Shown here one piece after another: positions 32,509 to 41,783 of a stretch of 56,674 nucleotides of DNA (within the stretch, counting starts at the first letter, position 1; each line of letters opens with the position of its first letter). A program made the translations under genes and the position numbers. Below the pieces are notes generated by a model that saw only the letters and a program-made list of their open reading frames with translations, was not told the DNA's origin and made no database searches. The stretch comes from an uncultured Lachnospiraceae bacterium (GTDB lineage: Bacteria; Bacillota; Clostridia; Lachnospirales; Lachnospiraceae): positions 1-56,674 of the forward strand of contig CACWGK010000007.1 in the NCBI GenBank assembly GCA_902760415.1, written 5' to 3'.

Positions 32509-34479
32509 TCAAATGTCATCTATAATAAGCGACAGATCCTGAGCAAGTCTAAGCATATCCGCATGCTTATATATATCCGCTATACGGAAGTTTAGGTCTC
32601 CACTCTGACGTATTCCAAAGAAGTCTCCCGGACCTCTCAGTCTCAAATCCTCTGACGCAATAAAGAATCCATCATTTGAATCTTCCAGTACCTTAAGCCG
32701 CTCCATAGACTCTTCGGTTTTATTTACATTTATAAAGATGCAGTAGCTCTGAAGTGAACCACGACCAACTCTTCCTCTTAGCTGATGAAGCTGAGCCAGT
32801 CCAAACCGCTCCGCATTCTCTATCATCATTACAGTAGCATTTGGATTGTTAATACCAACCTCTATAACTGTAGTCGACACCAGAACATCTATCTCTCTCT
32901 TCACGAAGTTCTCAAGTATACTGTGCTTCTCAGCTTCCTTCATCTTACCATGTAAGTAGGAAACTCTCACGCCGCTCCCAAGCTTCTCCTGAAGGTCCTC
33001 GCTGTAGTTAATTACATTTTCCGCATCAACCGCTTCGCTTTCCTCAACCATTGGACATATAACATAAACCTGTTCTCCCGCTCCAACACGTTCTCTTATA
33101 AACTTATAAGCAGCCGGTCTATAGTCCGTACCAACGACGCAGTTGTATATGCTCTTTCTATCCGCAGGCATATCCTTTATAACGGAAATGTCCATATCGG
33201 CATAAAGAATGATAGCAAGAGTTCTAGGAATAGGTGTTGCACTCATGACGAGTACATTTGGCATTTCACCCTTCTCAGCCAGCTTCTCCCTCTGCTTAAC
33301 ACCGAAACGGTGCTGTTCATCAGTTATAACCAGTCCGAGATTCTTAAACTCCGTTGCATCTTGTATTATGGCATGAGTACCTATAACTACATCACAGCTT
33401 CCATCCCTTAACTTCTGATATACCTCTCTCTTCTCCTTAACCGTCATAGATCCAGTAAGAAGAGCAACATTTATCTTATAAGGCTTAAGCATCTTGGACA
33501 CATCTTCGAAATGCTGCATAGCCAGAACTTCCGTCGGCACCATAAGTGCACCCTGGTATCCCGATACTGCATTCATAAGAAGTGCTATAACTGCTACGAC
33601 AGTCTTACCCGAACCAACGTCTCCCTGGATAAGACGACTCATCATGTAATCCGATTCCAGATCCTTACTTATATCTTCTACAGCACTTTTCTGTCCTTCT
33701 GTTAGAGAGAAAGGAAGACCAGCTATAAAGCCATCCCTCTTCATCTTAGCTGCGTCCGTTATCTTATGATGATTACTCTCTACTACAGTCTTCTCCTTAA
33801 GCTTCCTTACATTTATAAGAAACTCCATAAACTCATCAAGGGCTATCCTCTTAATCGCATTCTTAAGTCCTTCCTCATCATCAGGAAAATGAATACGCAT
33901 GATTGCTTCGCCTCTATGCATAAGGCCATATTTCTCTATAATATCCTCTGGGAGATAATCCGGTAATGTAAGTACCATATCTCTCAGCTGCTCTATAGCT
34001 CTCGTTATAGAATTATTCGTTATACCACTCTTAAGCGGATATATAGGACGAAGCGTACTGAGCATCTTCTGATAATTAAACTGAGTAAAGAACTCTGGCA
34101 TCTCCATAACTCTGAGTGTGCCTTTGATCTTAATAGTTCCGTAGAAAATGTACATTTCCCCCTTATGGAACTGAGACTTAAGATATGGCTTATTGAACCA
34201 TACCATCCTAAGACTTCCGGTGGAGTCTGAAGCAGAGAGAGATGTTATAGAATATCTCCGTCCTTTTCTTTCTTCTACGTAACTCACGACCTTGCAAAAA
34301 ACAGCAACCCTGTCTCCCTCACTTACATCAGCAACAGAGACAGGCTCACTGTATTTCTTATAACTTCGAGGATAATAGGTGATAAGGTCGCCTACAGTAG
34401 AGATTCCGAGTCTTGCAAACTGCTCAGCTGTCTTCTCACCTATTCCTTTTATATGTTGTATATCATCTTCTAATCTCAT
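32509..34479 (-). CDS. recG: ATP-dependent DNA helicase RecG
   Basis: RecG remodels stalled replication forks and branched DNA. The 656 residues contain the N-terminal wedge/OB domain (about 50-150), helicase motif I GDVGSGKT (286-293), motif II DEQH (ITDEQHRFGVKQREKL), SATPIPRTL and the C-terminal helicase motif VIEVGINNPNATVMMIENAERFGLAQLHQLRGRVGRG. It is slightly shorter than the usual 680 or so. The ATG lies 5 bases after the yloV stop with almost no ribosome site, so translation is probably coupled to yloV. Confidence 0.97.
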   Translation of the reverse strand: MRLEDDIQHIKGIGEKTAEQFARLGISTVGDLITYYPRSYKKYSEPVSVADVSEGDRVAVFCKVVSYVEERKGRRYSITSLSASDSTGSLRMVWFNKPYLKSQFHKGEMYIFYGTIKIKGTLRVMEMPEFFTQFNYQKMLSTLRPIYPLKSGITNNSITRAIEQLRDMVLTLPDYLPEDIIEKYGLMHRGEAIMRIHFPDDEEGLKNAIKRIALDEFMEFLINVRKLKEKTVVESNHHKITDAAKMKRDGFIAGLPFSLTEGQKSAVEDISKDLESDYMMSRLIQGDVGSGKTVVAVIALLMNAVSGYQGALMVPTEVLAMQHFEDVSKMLKPYKINVALLTGSMTVKEKREVYQKLRDGSCDVVIGTHAIIQDATEFKNLGLVITDEQHRFGVKQREKLAEKGEMPNVLVMSATPIPRTLAIILYADMDISVIKDMPADRKSIYNCVVGTDYRPAAYKFIRERVGAGEQVYVICPMVEESEAVDAENVINYSEDLQEKLGSGVRVSYLHGKMKEAEKHSILENFVKREIDVLVSTTVIEVGINNPNATVMMIENAERFGLAQLHQLRGRVGRGSLQSYCIFINVNKTEESMERLKVLEDSNDGFFIASEDLRLRGPGDFFGIRQSGDLNFRIADIYKHADMLRLAQDLSLIIDDI

Positions 34480-34484
34480 TTGGG

Positions 34485-36209
34485 TTACTCAACAGATAGG
34501 ATATAATAATAGATTGGCTGACCACCAAAACGTATATCTACATCAAGGTCGTCATACTTTTCTGATAGGGATGCAGCGAAGGCCTCAGCTTCTTCTTTAG
34601 AAACGTCCTCTCCATAGTATAGACTGATAAGTCCACTATCCTCATCGACAAGAGTATCTATGAGCTGCTTTGTAACTTCTTCTACGTCTGTACCTACAGC
34701 ATCTATTCCATTATCAGAGATACCCATAATATTGTTCTTACGTATCTCCTTACCTTCCACAGAAGTATCACGTACTGCAAATGTAATCTCGCCGGTCTTT
34801 ATTCCAAGGCTTGCTTCCTTCATACCCTCAAGATTTTCTTCCGGTTCAAGCGCTTCATTAAACTCAAGCATAGCAGCAATGCCTTGAGGAATTGTTGCAG
34901 TTGTTACTACATATACCTTCTTGGCATCAACTATCTCTGCAGCCTGATTAGCAGCAAGAACTATATTCTTGTTATTTGGAAGTATAAATACATTTTCTGC
35001 ATTTACCTTATCTATAGCCGAAATGATATCATCAGTACTAGGATTCATTGTCTGACCACCACGGATAACGTAGTCTACTCCTATCTCCTCAAAGATAGTA
35101 GAGAGACCCTCACCCGCAGATACAGCAACAAAGCCATACTTCTTAGGTGGCTCCTGAGGCTTTTCTTCTTCAGACTTTTCAGATGAAGCTTCAGACTTAT
35201 CGTCTGCTTCGTAAGGAATAGCGAAGGATATTCTCTCATTATGCTCCTCACGCATATTATCTACCTTACAACGTGTAAGCTGACCATACTCAAGTCCCTT
35301 CTCAAAAGCCTGACCAGGATGATTAGTATGAACATGAATCTTGAGCACTTCTTCATCGGCAACACATACAAGTGAGTCACCAATAGAGAGAAGAAACTCC
35401 TTTATCTTCTCTATCTCTTTATCTGATAATTCTTTCTCAAGAAGAACTATAAACTCTGTACAATATCCGAACTTAATATCTGCAGTAGATATATCATCTC
35501 TACTGCTTCCCTTAGCAGTTGGGATCTCTTCAAGAAGACCAGCACCTCTGGCCGGGCTAGATGGAACCGCATCACCTTCAAGTACAGCAGCCTCACCCTT
35601 AAGAGCCATAAGGAAACCACGCATGATCTCCATAAGTCCCTGTCCACCAGAATCAACAACCCCCGCTTCCTTAAGTACAGGAAGAAGTTCAGGTGTTCCA
35701 GCAAGAGCCTCATCACCTGCTTCAACTATCTTCTCAAGATATTCAACAAGATCATCTTCTGTAGACAGAAGATCTGAAGCCTTCTCTGCCATAGCTCTGG
35801 CAACTGTAAGGATAGTTCCTTCCTTAGGTTTCATAACCGCCTTATAGGCAGTCTCAGTAGCATGTGCAAATGCAGATGCTATAACCTCAAGTGTTATCTC
35901 TTCCTTATCTTTTACATCACGGCAGAATCCGCGAAGAAGCTGAGACAAGATAACACCTGAGTTACCTCTAGCTCCTCTAAGTGATCCACCAGATATAGCT
36001 TTAGCAAGAGAATTAATAGTTGGCTTATCAAGACTCTTAACCTCTGCTACTGCAGACATTATAGTAAGAGTCATATTAGTTCCTGTATCTCCATCTGGAA
36101 CTGGAAATACATTTAATTCATTTATATATTCTTTTTTATTACTGATATTATTAGCTCCGGAGATAAATACTTCCTTCACGAAATCCGCACTAATATCCTT
36201 AACAAACAT
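34485..36209 (-). CDS. yloV: DAK2/DhaL-domain protein YloV (FakA-like)
   Basis: This family is related to the kinase subunit of fatty-acid kinase, which phosphorylates acyl chains held by FakB. The 574 residues have an N-terminal DhaL domain with the ATP-Mg motif NVFPVPDGDTGTNMTLT and RGARGNSGVILSQLLRG (about 1-205), a linker, then a FakA-type middle and C-terminal region (KFGYCTEFIVLLE; FILPNNKNIVLAANQAAE). A charged low-complexity insert (KSEASSEKSEEEKPQEPPKK) lies near the middle. GGAGG lies 7 bases before the ATG. It follows yloU and precedes recG, the B. subtilis order. Confidence 0.9.
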   Translation of the reverse strand: MFVKDISADFVKEVFISGANNISNKKEYINELNVFPVPDGDTGTNMTLTIMSAVAEVKSLDKPTINSLAKAISGGSLRGARGNSGVILSQLLRGFCRDVKDKEEITLEVIASAFAHATETAYKAVMKPKEGTILTVARAMAEKASDLLSTEDDLVEYLEKIVEAGDEALAGTPELLPVLKEAGVVDSGGQGLMEIMRGFLMALKGEAAVLEGDAVPSSPARGAGLLEEIPTAKGSSRDDISTADIKFGYCTEFIVLLEKELSDKEIEKIKEFLLSIGDSLVCVADEEVLKIHVHTNHPGQAFEKGLEYGQLTRCKVDNMREEHNERISFAIPYEADDKSEASSEKSEEEKPQEPPKKYGFVAVSAGEGLSTIFEEIGVDYVIRGGQTMNPSTDDIISAIDKVNAENVFILPNNKNIVLAANQAAEIVDAKKVYVVTTATIPQGIAAMLEFNEALEPEENLEGMKEASLGIKTGEITFAVRDTSVEGKEIRKNNIMGISDNGIDAVGTDVEEVTKQLIDTLVDEDSGLISLYYGEDVSKEEAEAFAASLSEKYDDLDVDIRFGGQPIYYYILSVE

Positions 36210-36239
36210 GAAACTTCCTCCGATATGTAAAGGGATGAC

Positions 36240-36596
36240 TTAGTCAATAACTCTGACGCCCTCTACGTATACATTTATTTTATTCACCTTCATATTGGTG
36301 TAATCTTCAACCTGATACTTTACAGTACTTATAAGGTTATCCACTACTGTTCTAATGTTAACTCCATAAGAAACTATAATATGGAAGTTAATGTACAGTC
36401 CATCGTCATCCATCTTCACGCTAACACCACGACTGACATTGTCGCCTTTAAGAAGCTTAGCAAGTCCATCCTTCACGCTAAGGCTGGCCATACCAACTAT
36501 ACCGAAGCAGTCCAGCGCAGCATGTCCGGCAAACTGGGCAATAACTTCGTTATCAATATATATCTCACCATTTTCATTTTCCAAAAGCTTAGACAT
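36240..36596 (-). CDS. yloU: Asp23/Gls24 family envelope-stress protein
   Basis: I start at the ATG at 36596 because AGGAGG lies 6 bases before it; this gives 118 residues. The sequence shows the Asp23/Gls24 pattern: YIDNEVIAQFAGHAALDCFGIVGMA, then a variable loop, then a hydrophobic strand-rich half (NFHIIVSYGVNIRTVVDNLI) and KVNKINVYVEGVRVID. Family members sit at the membrane and affect envelope stress and membrane homeostasis; YloU is usually coupled to YloV. Its promoter lies just after the rpmB terminator. Confidence 0.93.
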   Translation of the reverse strand: MSKLLENENGEIYIDNEVIAQFAGHAALDCFGIVGMASLSVKDGLAKLLKGDNVSRGVSVKMDDDGLYINFHIIVSYGVNIRTVVDNLISTVKYQVEDYTNMKVNKINVYVEGVRVID

Positions 36597-36629
36597 ATGA
36601 AACCTCCTCTCAACATTAGTTTCTCCGAC

Positions 36630-36658
36630 ATTATACAAAATATGCCAACAATAATCAA
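36630..36658 (-). promoter_or_regulatory. Promoter of yloU-yloV
   Basis: TTGATT (36658-36653) and a perfect TATAAT (36635-36630) are 17 bases apart on the minus strand, between the rpmB terminator and the yloU ribosome site. Confidence 0.85.
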
Positions 36659-36678
36659 ATATATGAGAAAAATAAAAA

Positions 36679-36706
36679 AGCCAGCCATACTTTTGTATGA
36701 CTGGCT
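36679..36706 (-). terminator. Terminator of rpmB
   Basis: AGCCAG and CATAC arms pair with GTATG and CTGGCT (one mismatch) around TTTT. On the minus strand a run of six or more T residues follows. It makes rpmB monocistronic. Confidence 0.9.
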
Positions 36707-36730
36707 ACTTAGTTCACTTAAAATATCAAA

Positions 36731-36916
36731 CTATGCACGCTCTACCTTACCTGATCTAAGGCACTTTGTACAAACATAGATAGTCTTAGGAGACCCATCG
36801 ACCTTTGCCTTGACTCTCTTGATATTAGACTTCATAATTCTATTTGATCTTCTATGTGAGTGGCTCACATTGTTTCCAAAATGAACTGACTTATCGCAGT
36901 AAAAGCACTTAGCCAT
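36731..36916 (-). CDS. rpmB: 50S ribosomal protein L28, zinc-binding form
   Basis: L28 is a small basic protein of the large subunit. The 61-residue sequence is complete (AKCFYCDKSVHFGNNVSHSHRRSNR, YVCTKCLRSGKVERA). It keeps both cysteine pairs, Cys4/Cys7 and Cys49/Cys52, so it is the zinc-ribbon (C+) form rather than the zinc-free paralogue. AAAGGAGG precedes the ATG. It has its own promoter and terminator. Confidence 0.97.
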   Translation of the reverse strand: MAKCFYCDKSVHFGNNVSHSHRRSNRIMKSNIKRVKAKVDGSPKTIYVCTKCLRSGKVERA

Positions 36917-36982
36917 CCCTTGGCACCTCCTTTAACTAGTAAACTCAGTCTAGATATATGCTCCAGACTCGCAACATTTGGT

Positions 36983-37011
36983 ATTCTAACAGATTTAATA
37001 ATCTAATGCAA
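36983..37011 (-). promoter_or_regulatory. Promoter of rpmB, abutting the sortase stop
   Basis: TTGCAT (37011-37006) and TAGAAT (36988-36983) are 17 bases apart. The -35 box begins 2 bases after the TAG of the sortase gene. Confidence 0.78.
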
Positions 37012-37012
37012 G

Positions 37013-38344
37013 CTAATTTTTTATTTTTTTAGCAACGACTACATATCTGCCCTCATTTGTATGATAAGCACATGTAGAAAGTGTCAGAAGATTCTCGCCA
37101 TATACGGCGCTTTCCTCAATATTATAAGGGGTTAATGACTTAACCTTCTGGACGTATTCATCGAACTCTTCCTTATTCTCTGCCTTGAAGAATTCATAAT
37201 ATTTAAATGAATTAGGATCATCTTCATCTATCTTTGTTCTAAAAGCAGCGATAACTTCATACTCAGCATCTTCAAATGTAGTATTGAAGATTATCTTGCT
37301 ATGCTCCTTATAGAAAGATTCACTCTCATAGGAAAGAAGCGCATGGAACATAGTACCAGCCTTCATGTTATGTCCATATATAAGAGTATTATCACGAGCC
37401 TTCAAAGGATTAGAACCTGCAGCAGCAAAGAGTGTTCCTGATGAACTATAGTCTCCATTAAAGTCCATATGGAGATACTTCTGTTCATCATTAGGTGTAT
37501 ACATGACTGGATAGTCAACATTTGTTCCAGGAATAGTAAGCCATCCTATAAAGTCCGGATTCTTGGTATATACATCTGCAAACTTGGACTGAACCAGATT
37601 ACCCTCTATTGTCTCATAGGATGTAAAATCCGTATCCTGCTTCTTACCAGTCTCAGGATCCTTTGATCCATCTTCTTTTATAAGCTTCTTTACATCATCA
37701 AATGAGTTCTCAGCCTTTCTTATCTTATAGAAGTATAGTCCAAGATAAGTACCAGATCCCAGGAATATGAGAATAAAGATAACCAGCAGAGTATTAAGAA
37801 TAGCAGTCTTACGCTTTTTCTTCTTCTGCTTTATCGCAGCTTCTTTTCTGGCTTCTGCAGAAGTCTTCTTCTTCATAATCTCCGCTCTGGAGATTCTTCT
37901 ATCTATCTCTTCAGCTTCCTCATACTTATTCTTAGGAGCTGATGATTCATCAGTCTTAGCTGGAGCCGTATCTTCGTGGCTTGGCTTTGGAGCATTACCA
38001 GCATCACCTCTGCGAAGTACTGATTCTGGCTTTAGTACATTTGATATAGTCTCTCTCTCAGGAGGAACAGGAACCTCTTCTTCAAACTGTTCTACCGCAG
38101 ATTTCTTAGTAGAACCACCCTTCAGTTTAAAACGAGCACCTTCTTTTGGAGCTTCCTCATCCAAAGACTGCCATTTATCCTGCACCTTTGGTTCTGGCTT
38201 AACCTCAACCTTTGGCTCCGGTTTTGGTTCCTGTTTTGGCTCCGGTTTTTGTTCAACCTTAGTCTCTGGCTTTGGTTCCTGTGCAGATGAATCCGAAGTA
38301 TATCTACGGAGTATTTCTTCAATTTCTTCAGGATTATATGACAC
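37013..38344 (-). CDS. Class B-type sortase with a long Pro/Glu/Lys-rich cytoplasmic N terminus
   Basis: Sortases anchor surface proteins to peptidoglycan by transpeptidation. I start at the GTG at 38344: AGAGG lies about 8 bases before it, inside the end of the upstream Nudix gene, and the GTG is 2 bases after that gene's stop. The 443 residues begin with about 180 cytoplasmic residues rich in KPEP-type repeats. One membrane helix follows (about 180-205), then the catalytic domain: GWLTIPGTNVDYPVMY, His325 in IYGHNMK, Cys425 in TLSTCAY and Arg433 in EGRYVVV. The length and the helical insert before TLSTC fit class B. No sorting-signal substrate is encoded nearby. Confidence 0.88.
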   Translation of the reverse strand: MSYNPEEIEEILRRYTSDSSAQEPKPETKVEQKPEPKQEPKPEPKVEVKPEPKVQDKWQSLDEEAPKEGARFKLKGGSTKKSAVEQFEEEVPVPPERETISNVLKPESVLRRGDAGNAPKPSHEDTAPAKTDESSAPKNKYEEAEEIDRRISRAEIMKKKTSAEARKEAAIKQKKKKRKTAILNTLLVIFILIFLGSGTYLGLYFYKIRKAENSFDDVKKLIKEDGSKDPETGKKQDTDFTSYETIEGNLVQSKFADVYTKNPDFIGWLTIPGTNVDYPVMYTPNDEQKYLHMDFNGDYSSSGTLFAAAGSNPLKARDNTLIYGHNMKAGTMFHALLSYESESFYKEHSKIIFNTTFEDAEYEVIAAFRTKIDEDDPNSFKYYEFFKAENKEEFDEYVQKVKSLTPYNIEESAVYGENLLTLSTCAYHTNEGRYVVVAKKIKN

Positions 38345-38346
38345 TT

Positions 38347-38796
38347 TTAATACCTCTTTGTTCCCCAAAGTTTTGCTTTCTTAAGTGATAGATATTCACT
38401 GTAAGCATTTTCAAGTATTTGTTTCTCATTTGGAAACTTAAGCAAATGATATGCTTCATGATATTTATAATAACCAGAATCACAGAAATACTCTTCCTTC
38501 TGTGGTCTGCTATAGAAGCTCTCGCCCATCATAAGGAACCAGTGAACATCCTTAGATACCACATCATTATAAGTAGAAAATGTATAACTGCTCTTTCCTA
38601 TATATTTGACGATCGTTGCATCTGCACCAGTTTCTTCCTTTACCTCGCGAATTGCAGTCTCGCGATGTTCCTCGCCCTCTTCGACGGTTCCCTTAGGAAG
38701 TACCCAGCCTTCATAACGATTCTTATAGTTCTTGTATAAAAGAAGTATCTTTCCACGAAAGATAACCACACCTCCACAACTAATTGCTTCAACCAA
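38347..38796 (-). CDS. Nudix hydrolase
   Basis: A 149-residue Nudix protein of unknown substrate. The motif region reads WVLPKGTVEEGEEHRETAIREVKEETGAD, a complete Nudix box including REVKEETG. The N terminus VEAISCGGVVIFRGKILLLY is typical of the ApaH-like/MutT fold. I prefer the TTG at 38796, which AGGAGG precedes by 8 bases; a TTG two codons earlier is too close. The gene has its own promoter and leads into the sortase gene, whose ribosome site lies in its last codons. Confidence 0.85.
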   Translation of the reverse strand: MVEAISCGGVVIFRGKILLLYKNYKNRYEGWVLPKGTVEEGEEHRETAIREVKEETGADATIVKYIGKSSYTFSTYNDVVSKDVHWFLMMGESFYSRPQKEEYFCDSGYYKYHEAYHLLKFPNEKQILENAYSEYLSLKKAKLWGTKRY

Positions 38797-38862
38797 GCGC
38801 AATCCCTCCTATTCTCTGGTGTGAAATATGCCGTCAATTAACGGATGACCGCATTCCATAAA

Positions 38863-38891
38863 ATTATACATCAAGAACAGTTCACATGCAA
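38863..38891 (-). promoter_or_regulatory. Promoter of the Nudix-sortase pair
   Basis: TTGCAT (38891-38886) and a perfect TATAAT (38868-38863) are 17 bases apart on the minus strand, about 70 bases before the Nudix start. Confidence 0.85.
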
Positions 38892-38929
38892 ACCTTAGAC
38901 CGTAAGTTCACCAAATATTTATATTAACT

Positions 38930-40399
38930 CTAATATCCATAATATGCATCAAATACGCAGGACGCAACATAGGTTCCAGAAGTCTGATTAGTGGTATAGT
39001 CTTCTACGACTACACTTATTACAATATCCGGATTTTCTACATTTGAATATCCAACAAACCAGGAGTTGCAATTACCACTATTATCATACTCAGCAGTTCC
39101 AGTCTTGCCTGCAACCGTATATGGTTTAGAGCCCAGATACTGTGTAGCAGTACCATCAGTAACAACCTGACACAGCATAGGAATTATATCCTGAGTCAGT
39201 TCTGGATCTATTATAGAACCGCAGGACTTGGACTTGTAGTTAATGAGAGTCACTCCGTCAGCATTTTGGACGCTGTCAACAAGTGAAGGTTTCATAAGAA
39301 CACCACCATTTGCGATAGCCTGCATAATAAGCGCATTGTGAAGCGGAGTTACGAGGGTATCACCCTGTCCGATAACAGTCTGAGGTATCTCAGAATAATT
39401 ACTATCAGCAGTAAGTTTAAACTGTGATCTGGAATACTCGCCATCATATGGAAGCTCGCCATTATATAGGAGACTTTCTGCGAGCTTATTTAGTTCACCG
39501 ATATCGATTTCATTACATCCAATATTTGCGACACTTGTGTTACAGCTATGAGCAAGTGTACCAGCAAGGTCAAGATCACCATGAGCCTCGCTATTACTAC
39601 ATCTAATCGATACACTGTTGAATATATCCGAGCCATAACATGTATGGTGATAGTTCTCATAATCAGGATGTTCCTTCATATATTCAAGAAGAGTTATTAT
39701 CTTAAATGTAGAACCCGGCGCATAGAGTCCCTGAGTCGCTCTATTAAGCAGAACCGTACTACTGCTGCCTTCATCACTATGAACAGATGCCCAGACATTA
39801 TCAATATCATTTGGATCAAATGTTGGATTAGAATACATAGCAAGAATTCTACCAGTAGATGCTTCAAGTACAACAACCGCACCTCTGGCATCTCCCAGAG
39901 CATCGGCCGCTGCCTGCTGGAGATTCACATCCAGTGAAGTTACTATGGTGTCACCTATGTTCTTCTCTGAAGATAGATCACTTCCAACCTTACTGAAGAT
40001 ATTAACATGAGATCTCATAAGATTAACATTTTCAGAAAGCTCTATACCTGATCTTCCATACGAATTATATCCCACAGTATGTGCGAACAGACTGCCATAA
40101 GGATAGACTCTGGTTTCCTCTCCCTCAGCATCCTTCTCAGTAGTAGCAAGCACTACTCCATCACTCGTTATAATATCACCTCTTGTAACATACTTATCAA
40201 AGCTGTCCTGTCTCTTATTAGAAGACTTCGCTACAACCGTATCAGTATCCTTAACCATAAAGTAGATTAGATAACTGAACATTCCGATAAATATGAGAAC
40301 AAAAAGATAGGTCATAACAACCAGCGGTTTATTCTTTATTCGATTTTTCTTTACTTTTTCGCGTTCTTTTTCCAGGAACTGTCTCATTTCTGGAGACAT
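38930..40399 (-). CDS. Penicillin-binding transpeptidase, PbpA/FtsI-like
   Basis: This class B PBP crosslinks peptidoglycan together with the SEDS protein encoded upstream. I start at the ATG at 40399, preceded by GAAGGA; the gene then overlaps the SEDS gene by 71 bases. The 489 residues comprise a charged cytoplasmic tail, one membrane helix (about 26-49), a short dimerisation region (GDIITSDGVVLATTE; VYPYGSLFAHTVGYNSYGRSGIE) and the transpeptidase domain with STFK (Ser230, Lys233), SCN and KTGTAEYD. Its pedestal is short, as in the PbpA group. Confidence 0.92.
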   Translation of the reverse strand: MSPEMRQFLEKEREKVKKNRIKNKPLVVMTYLFVLIFIGMFSYLIYFMVKDTDTVVAKSSNKRQDSFDKYVTRGDIITSDGVVLATTEKDAEGEETRVYPYGSLFAHTVGYNSYGRSGIELSENVNLMRSHVNIFSKVGSDLSSEKNIGDTIVTSLDVNLQQAAADALGDARGAVVVLEASTGRILAMYSNPTFDPNDIDNVWASVHSDEGSSSTVLLNRATQGLYAPGSTFKIITLLEYMKEHPDYENYHHTCYGSDIFNSVSIRCSNSEAHGDLDLAGTLAHSCNTSVANIGCNEIDIGELNKLAESLLYNGELPYDGEYSRSQFKLTADSNYSEIPQTVIGQGDTLVTPLHNALIMQAIANGGVLMKPSLVDSVQNADGVTLINYKSKSCGSIIDPELTQDIIPMLCQVVTDGTATQYLGSKPYTVAGKTGTAEYDNSGNCNSWFVGYSNVENPDIVISVVVEDYTTNQTSGTYVASCVFDAYYGY

Positions 40400-41774
40400 T
40401 CTGGCTTCCTTCTCCGTACGCGATTCGTTCTCTTTCTTTTTCAAAATCGTCAGCCTCTTTACTTACTAAAATATATACAAATTGAACTATAGCAAAACAT
40501 ATGAGTGTACTGAACACGCTACTCATTCCGTAACTTACGAGGGGCAGCGTCACACCGGTAGATGGGATAAACTTTATAGCTCCACCTATATTCAGGAAAA
40601 CCTGGAATATATAACTGATTGCTATTCCAAATGTAACGTACTTATAAAATGGTTGTTTACATTTCATAGCAATATTCTGCATAGCGATAAAACTGCTCAG
40701 GTATATGAGGATAAGTGCAAGTCCGAAGATTACACCAAGTTCCTCGCAAATAGCCGAGAAGATAAAGTCACTCTCAGCAACAGGAATAAGGTAAGGCATA
40801 CCATTTCCAAGTCCAGTTCCCGCAAAGCCTCCGGAACTAATACCGAAGAGAGATTCACAAACCTGATAGCCATAAGTATCCTGATAAGCAAAAGGATCCT
40901 TCCAGGCCAGAACTCTGACCACTATGTGGGCGAACAGCGAATCTTTAAAGAGCATGTAGCCCAGCGCGCAGGCAGCCACCATAAATATGAGTCCGAGTAT
41001 CGGGAATATAGCTCTGGATGTAGCCAGATAGACCATGGAGAAGTATACAACATAGAAAAGCATAACCGCACCAAAGTCTTTTTCAAGAACAAGAACCAAC
41101 ATAAAGCCTGCCGAGATAGCTGCATTTATGATAAGTTCTTTTAGAGTACTCAGCTTCACCAGGGAGCTCGCCACAAAGAAAATGAAGATTATCTTTACAA
41201 ACTCCATAGGCTGAAGTGATATAAACTTAAGATCTATCCAGTTCCTTGAGCCGTTAACGACTTTACCAACTCCAGGAAGAAATACAGATAATAATAGGAG
41301 AATACCAAAGATTCCGAACAGGATATACCTGTCCTTCAAATTTCTAAACTTACCAAGTATAAATGGTATAAATATCGTAACACCAAGACCGATACTTGCC
41401 AGAATAAACTGTCTTACCGCAAGCTTCGGACTAAGCCTCAGAAGAACCGTGTAGCCTATCAGCATTAGGAAAGCTACATTATTGGTCATAAGCTTCGACG
41501 AGTTCTTATAGAATATTCTGAAGAGAACTATATAGAGAATCGCGATAATTATCTCGACCACATAATATATCAGAACCGTAACATCTTCTTTATTGATGAA
41601 TAGCATTATGTGACACAGAAAATGAATCATAAAGATATAGAATATCTGCTTATTCAGATTACTATTTCTCTTCTCTCTATCCTTGGCCGTAAAGTACGTA
41701 TAGCACTTTATCGTATATAAAGCCATAAAGACCAGAACCAGATATTTAGATGTCTTGCATATAAGATTAGCCAT
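40329..41774 (-). CDS. SEDS-family peptidoglycan polymerase (RodA/FtsW/SpoVE type)
   Basis: SEDS proteins polymerise lipid II into glycan strands with a class B PBP partner. The 481-residue sequence has about ten membrane helices and the conserved GSRNWIDLKFISLQPMEFVKI, GYQVCESLFGISSGGFAGTGLGNG, PVAESDFIFSAICEELGVIFG and FIPSTGVTLPLVSYGMSS segments. The last normally reads SYGGSS, so one glycine is replaced by methionine. A basic cytoplasmic tail overlaps the start of the PBP gene. Two extra N-terminal helices precede the core. It follows the U32 peptidase gene by 9 bases. Confidence 0.92.
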   Translation of the reverse strand: MANLICKTSKYLVLVFMALYTIKCYTYFTAKDREKRNSNLNKQIFYIFMIHFLCHIMLFINKEDVTVLIYYVVEIIIAILYIVLFRIFYKNSSKLMTNNVAFLMLIGYTVLLRLSPKLAVRQFILASIGLGVTIFIPFILGKFRNLKDRYILFGIFGILLLLSVFLPGVGKVVNGSRNWIDLKFISLQPMEFVKIIFIFFVASSLVKLSTLKELIINAAISAGFMLVLVLEKDFGAVMLFYVVYFSMVYLATSRAIFPILGLIFMVAACALGYMLFKDSLFAHIVVRVLAWKDPFAYQDTYGYQVCESLFGISSGGFAGTGLGNGMPYLIPVAESDFIFSAICEELGVIFGLALILIYLSSFIAMQNIAMKCKQPFYKYVTFGIAISYIFQVFLNIGGAIKFIPSTGVTLPLVSYGMSSVFSTLICFAIVQFVYILVSKEADDFEKERERIAYGEGSQNVSRNETVPGKRTRKSKEKSNKE

Positions 41775-41783
41775 ATCTTTATA

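Noticed and set aside
34884-35847. Plus-strand frames of 100 and 168 codons opposite yloV
   Set aside because: Ser/Arg/Thr-rich translation typical of the antisense of acidic coding sequence; no start signals.
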